From Candidatus Pantoea deserta (GTDB lineage: Bacteria > Pseudomonadota > Gammaproteobacteria > Enterobacterales > Enterobacteriaceae), in contig NZ_RMVG01000020.1 in assembly GCF_003813865.1 (NCBI RefSeq), forward strand, positions 17,161-81,160: a stretch of DNA of 64,000 bases. The letters run 5' to 3'. The position numbers and the translations under genes were made by a program. Shown here piece after piece: positions 62,431 through 64,000 of the stretch (position 1 is its first letter; each line of letters opens with the position of its first letter). The notes below the pieces were generated by a model. That model ran no database searches. It was not told where the DNA came from and saw only the letters and a list, made by a program, of their open reading frames with translations.

Positions 62431-62479
62431 TGCATCCTCGCTTTATGTCTGGCGATTGTACCGCGAAAGCGTAGGCTTC

Positions 62480-63031
62480 TCAGCTTTCAGGCAGATCTAG
62501 TCGTGCGCTATGGTCGAGTAGATTAACGGTACGGGTCCAGAGAGGATCGTCACGCCAGTTCCCGGGAAATCCCATTTTTCCCACGAAACATAAGCTGGCG
62601 GCTGCGCCATAAGCGTATCAAGCTGCTATTTAAGACCGATGTTCCATGAGACCTGATCGGATAGATACTTGAGGATAGCCAGCCTATAATACAGCATATG
62701 CTTGCGTCCGTTAAAATGGTCCTCATCGCCGTTGGTATGTTTGGGAGCAGAAACCATAAAATGGCGGTTCTACGCGATTATGATGCGCGCACAGGTTATG
62801 TAGGTGTGAAAGCGTGTGAAACCAAGAACCAAGAAGTTTGTTACTGTGGAGGCAAAACGTGCGCGCAATGTCACGTTGATCGCTTACAGGAATATCTGCA
62901 TAGATAACTGACCATGCGCCAAAGGTCATCCCTTCAGTGATCATCCACAATGGCGGATACACCGTCGTGCTGTAACGCTCGCGGTAATGCTGAAGGAAAA
63001 CCTCTTTAGAAAATCCCCTTTGAAACGCATA
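62480..63031 (-). pseudogene. Broken Abi_2-family (AbiD/AbiF-like) abortive infection gene
   Basis: Reading the minus strand in three frames gives an Abi_2 protein: FLQHYRERYSTTVYPPLWMI, TEGMTFGAWSVIYADIPV, then KLLGSWFHTLSHLHNLCAHH with the HEPN-type motif, a frameshift near 62760, APKHTNGDEDHFNGRKHML, YYRLAILKYLSDQVSW, a stop, QLDTLMAQPPAYVSWEK, a second frameshift and MGFPGNWRDDPLWTR. The usual RNLCAHH is HNLCAHH here, so the catalytic arginine of the RxxxxH motif is also lost. The N-terminal part is missing. Confidence 0.78.
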
Positions 63032-63086
63032 TTAGTCAGAGCGTACTTAATTGCTGAACTATATTTTGACATGATTAAACATCTTT

Positions 63087-63114
63087 TTCTCACTTCTCAC
63101 TTCTCACTTCTCAC
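63087..63114. repeat. Four perfect tandem heptamers TTCTCAC
   Basis: TTCTCAC is repeated four times without mismatch at 63087-63114, followed by TTGCTT. Slippage could change the copy number. It lies about 300 bases before the GapS4a-like start, outside its core promoter. Confidence 0.85.
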
Positions 63115-63356
63115 TTGCTTGTTGTCAGCATAAAATTTTAGACTTAATCCCGCTTCGGCTAGTATTGCTAACCCTCAATGCTGGGATCACCAGGTCGTCG
63201 TATCATTTATACCGCTTCATATTCCCTTGAGCTTATGTTTAGATTTTTATGAGTAATCAAGTTTTAGAAAAGCAAAGATGTAACCCCCCGCTTGGTGTTA
63301 ACTAATTGATTTTAAATAATTAAAAAAAATATATCGCGTGCTTTTATGTAATTCTA

Positions 63357-63386
63357 TTGATGTCAATGAGAAAAGTGACATAATAT
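63357..63386 (+). promoter_or_regulatory. Sigma-70 promoter of the last gene
   Basis: TTGATG (63357-63362) and TAATAT (63381-63386) are separated by 18 bases, giving a start near 63393, 25 bases before the GTG. Confidence 0.5.
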
Positions 63387-63417
63387 ACATAAAATTAAAT
63401 TTTGTTAAGGAAGTCGC

Positions 63418-64000
63418 GTGGGTGAATTTTCCAAATATGTTGGTGATGTAGGTGAAAAAATAGTAAGCGATTTCTTGCTGCTCTTTGGTTGGAGGAATAT
63501 GTGCAGCAATAAGGAATTAGTCTGCCATGTTGAAGATCATGATAAAGCTACTCATGGTATTGATGCTCTTTTTGTATATGACTCACCATTGCAGAAAAGG
63601 ACAATTAATAGCATTGTTGTATCAGCAAAATATTCCTCAAAAGGCTATGAAAAAGTCAGGTCTACTTTCAAAGATCATATGAGAGATATTGTTGGCACTA
63701 TTGATTGTTACTCTAAATCTGATCTAAAGAGGCATGTTACAGCGCAAATAAAAGGTAGTGCCACTAAGAAAGATGTGGGCGTTTTGTTTTACATTAACAA
63801 TGTAAATTCTGATGGTAATAACGATATCAAGCAAGAAGCTGGGAAAGCTAGGCTTGAGCCTACAAGTTTTCAGACAACTGTCTATTTAGTTGATAATGCT
63901 AGGGCAGAATTTTTATTCTCTGCACTTAAATACATAAAGAAAAAATATGATACTATTGAATTTTTTTGTAATAGCACGTCGTTAAATATTGGTGCAGCAA
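63418..64000 (+). CDS. GapS4a-like predicted nuclease, cut off by the window end
   Basis: A GTG start with AAGGA 7 bases before opens a frame of 194 codons that runs past the window. The start MGEFSKYVGDVGEKIVSDFL (GTG read as M) then FGWRN, ATHGIDALFVYDSPL and INSIVVSAKYSSKGYEKV resembles GapS4a, one of the two proteins of the GAPS4 phage defence system. The residues E13, D49 and K71 (in SAK) fit a PD-(D/E)XK-type nuclease centre. Low GC compared with the clusters indicates recent transfer. The partner GapS4b, if present, would be beyond the window. Recognition is from memory of the family pattern. Confidence 0.6.
   Translation, partial: MGEFSKYVGDVGEKIVSDFLLLFGWRNMCSNKELVCHVEDHDKATHGIDALFVYDSPLQKRTINSIVVSAKYSSKGYEKVRSTFKDHMRDIVGTIDCYSKSDLKRHVTAQIKGSATKKDVGVLFYINNVNSDGNNDIKQEAGKARLEPTSFQTTVYLVDNARAEFLFSALKYIKKKYDTIEFFCNSTSLNIGAA

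Larger units (their letters stand above)
63032..63417. other. AT-rich spacer with heptamer repeats and a promoter
   Basis: No gene is visible in these 386 bases. It holds four heptamer repeats (63087-63114) and the promoter of the last gene (63357-63386), both listed separately. Base composition is clearly more AT-rich than the catabolic clusters. Confidence 0.5.

Noticed and set aside
62698..62907. Plus-strand 69-codon ORF with a cysteine-rich end (CYCGG..CAQC)
   Set aside because: It is the antisense of the Abi_2 pseudogene; the cysteines come from the reverse of the conserved HNLCAHH region. No ribosome site.
1..64000. tRNA or rRNA genes
   Set aside because: I saw no cloverleaf or ribosomal RNA sequence on either strand, though a short tRNA could escape reading by eye.

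Overview
The window looks like accessory DNA of an enterobacterium, probably an Erwiniaceae-type genus such as Pantoea or Erwinia. The genus is an inference from the enteric character of PckA, the MarA/SoxS-type regulators and the CRP sites. The evidence for accessory DNA is a broken ResD-type plasmid recombinase (3124-3515), a decayed IS3-family element (5870-6793), other transposase fragments (60139-60679), several paralogous gene sets, and base composition that varies sharply between blocks. A large plasmid or a plasmid-derived island is the simplest reading.

Layout: (1) 1-2567, an M20 amidohydrolase with a secreted partner and a LysR regulator. (2) 2568-6793, a decayed zone with the recombinase remnant, a BBE-type flavoprotein oxidase and the IS remnant. 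(3) 6837-15872, an AdeRS-like two-component system, a MipA/OmpV outer-membrane protein, a small secreted protein and a complete RND tripartite pump, followed by three AraC-family regulators (15972-17744). (4) 17821-21962, a GntR regulator with three operator copies, a royal-jelly-type beta-propeller protein, a fumarylacetoacetase-fold hydrolase, an AraC regulator and a periplasmic PEBP protein. (5) 22735-40441, catabolic cluster A: OtnK/OtnC-type enzymes, a CitMHS transporter, a tartrate/isopropylmalate-type dehydrogenase, a racemase-fold enzyme, an amidohydrolase, an MFS carrier, a signal-less binding protein, a divergent aconitase, LysR, a beta-propeller lactonase, a PhaB-like reductase, a second CitMHS carrier and a GntR regulator. 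(6) 40590-50158, cluster B: two more amidohydrolases (one with a Tat signal), a second PEP carboxykinase-type gene, tautomerase, ABM monooxygenase, a second tartrate-type dehydrogenase, cupin, semialdehyde dehydrogenase, a second GntR regulator of the same unusual architecture and a 2-hydroxycarboxylate carrier. (7) 51502-59554, cluster C: beta-hydroxyacid dehydrogenase, aldehyde dehydrogenase, MHS carrier, two D-glutamate-cyclase-like proteins around a SelA-like PLP enzyme, and LysR. (8) 59691-64000, mobile-element debris and a defence-like tail: a KAP P-loop NTPase, a broken Abi_2 gene and a cut-off gene resembling GapS4a.

Clusters A and B share dehydrogenase, amidohydrolase/lactonase, citrate-type carrier and double-winged-helix GntR regulator, so they look like two versions of one pathway for oxidised hydroxy-di/tricarboxylic acids or their lactones. 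A 24-bp operator, TGCATTT-N10-AAATGCA, recurs at promoters in cluster A, and at two of them it lies exactly 30 bp (centre to centre) from a good CRP site. This defines a candidate regulon directly from the sequence. The true substrate cannot be read from the sequence.
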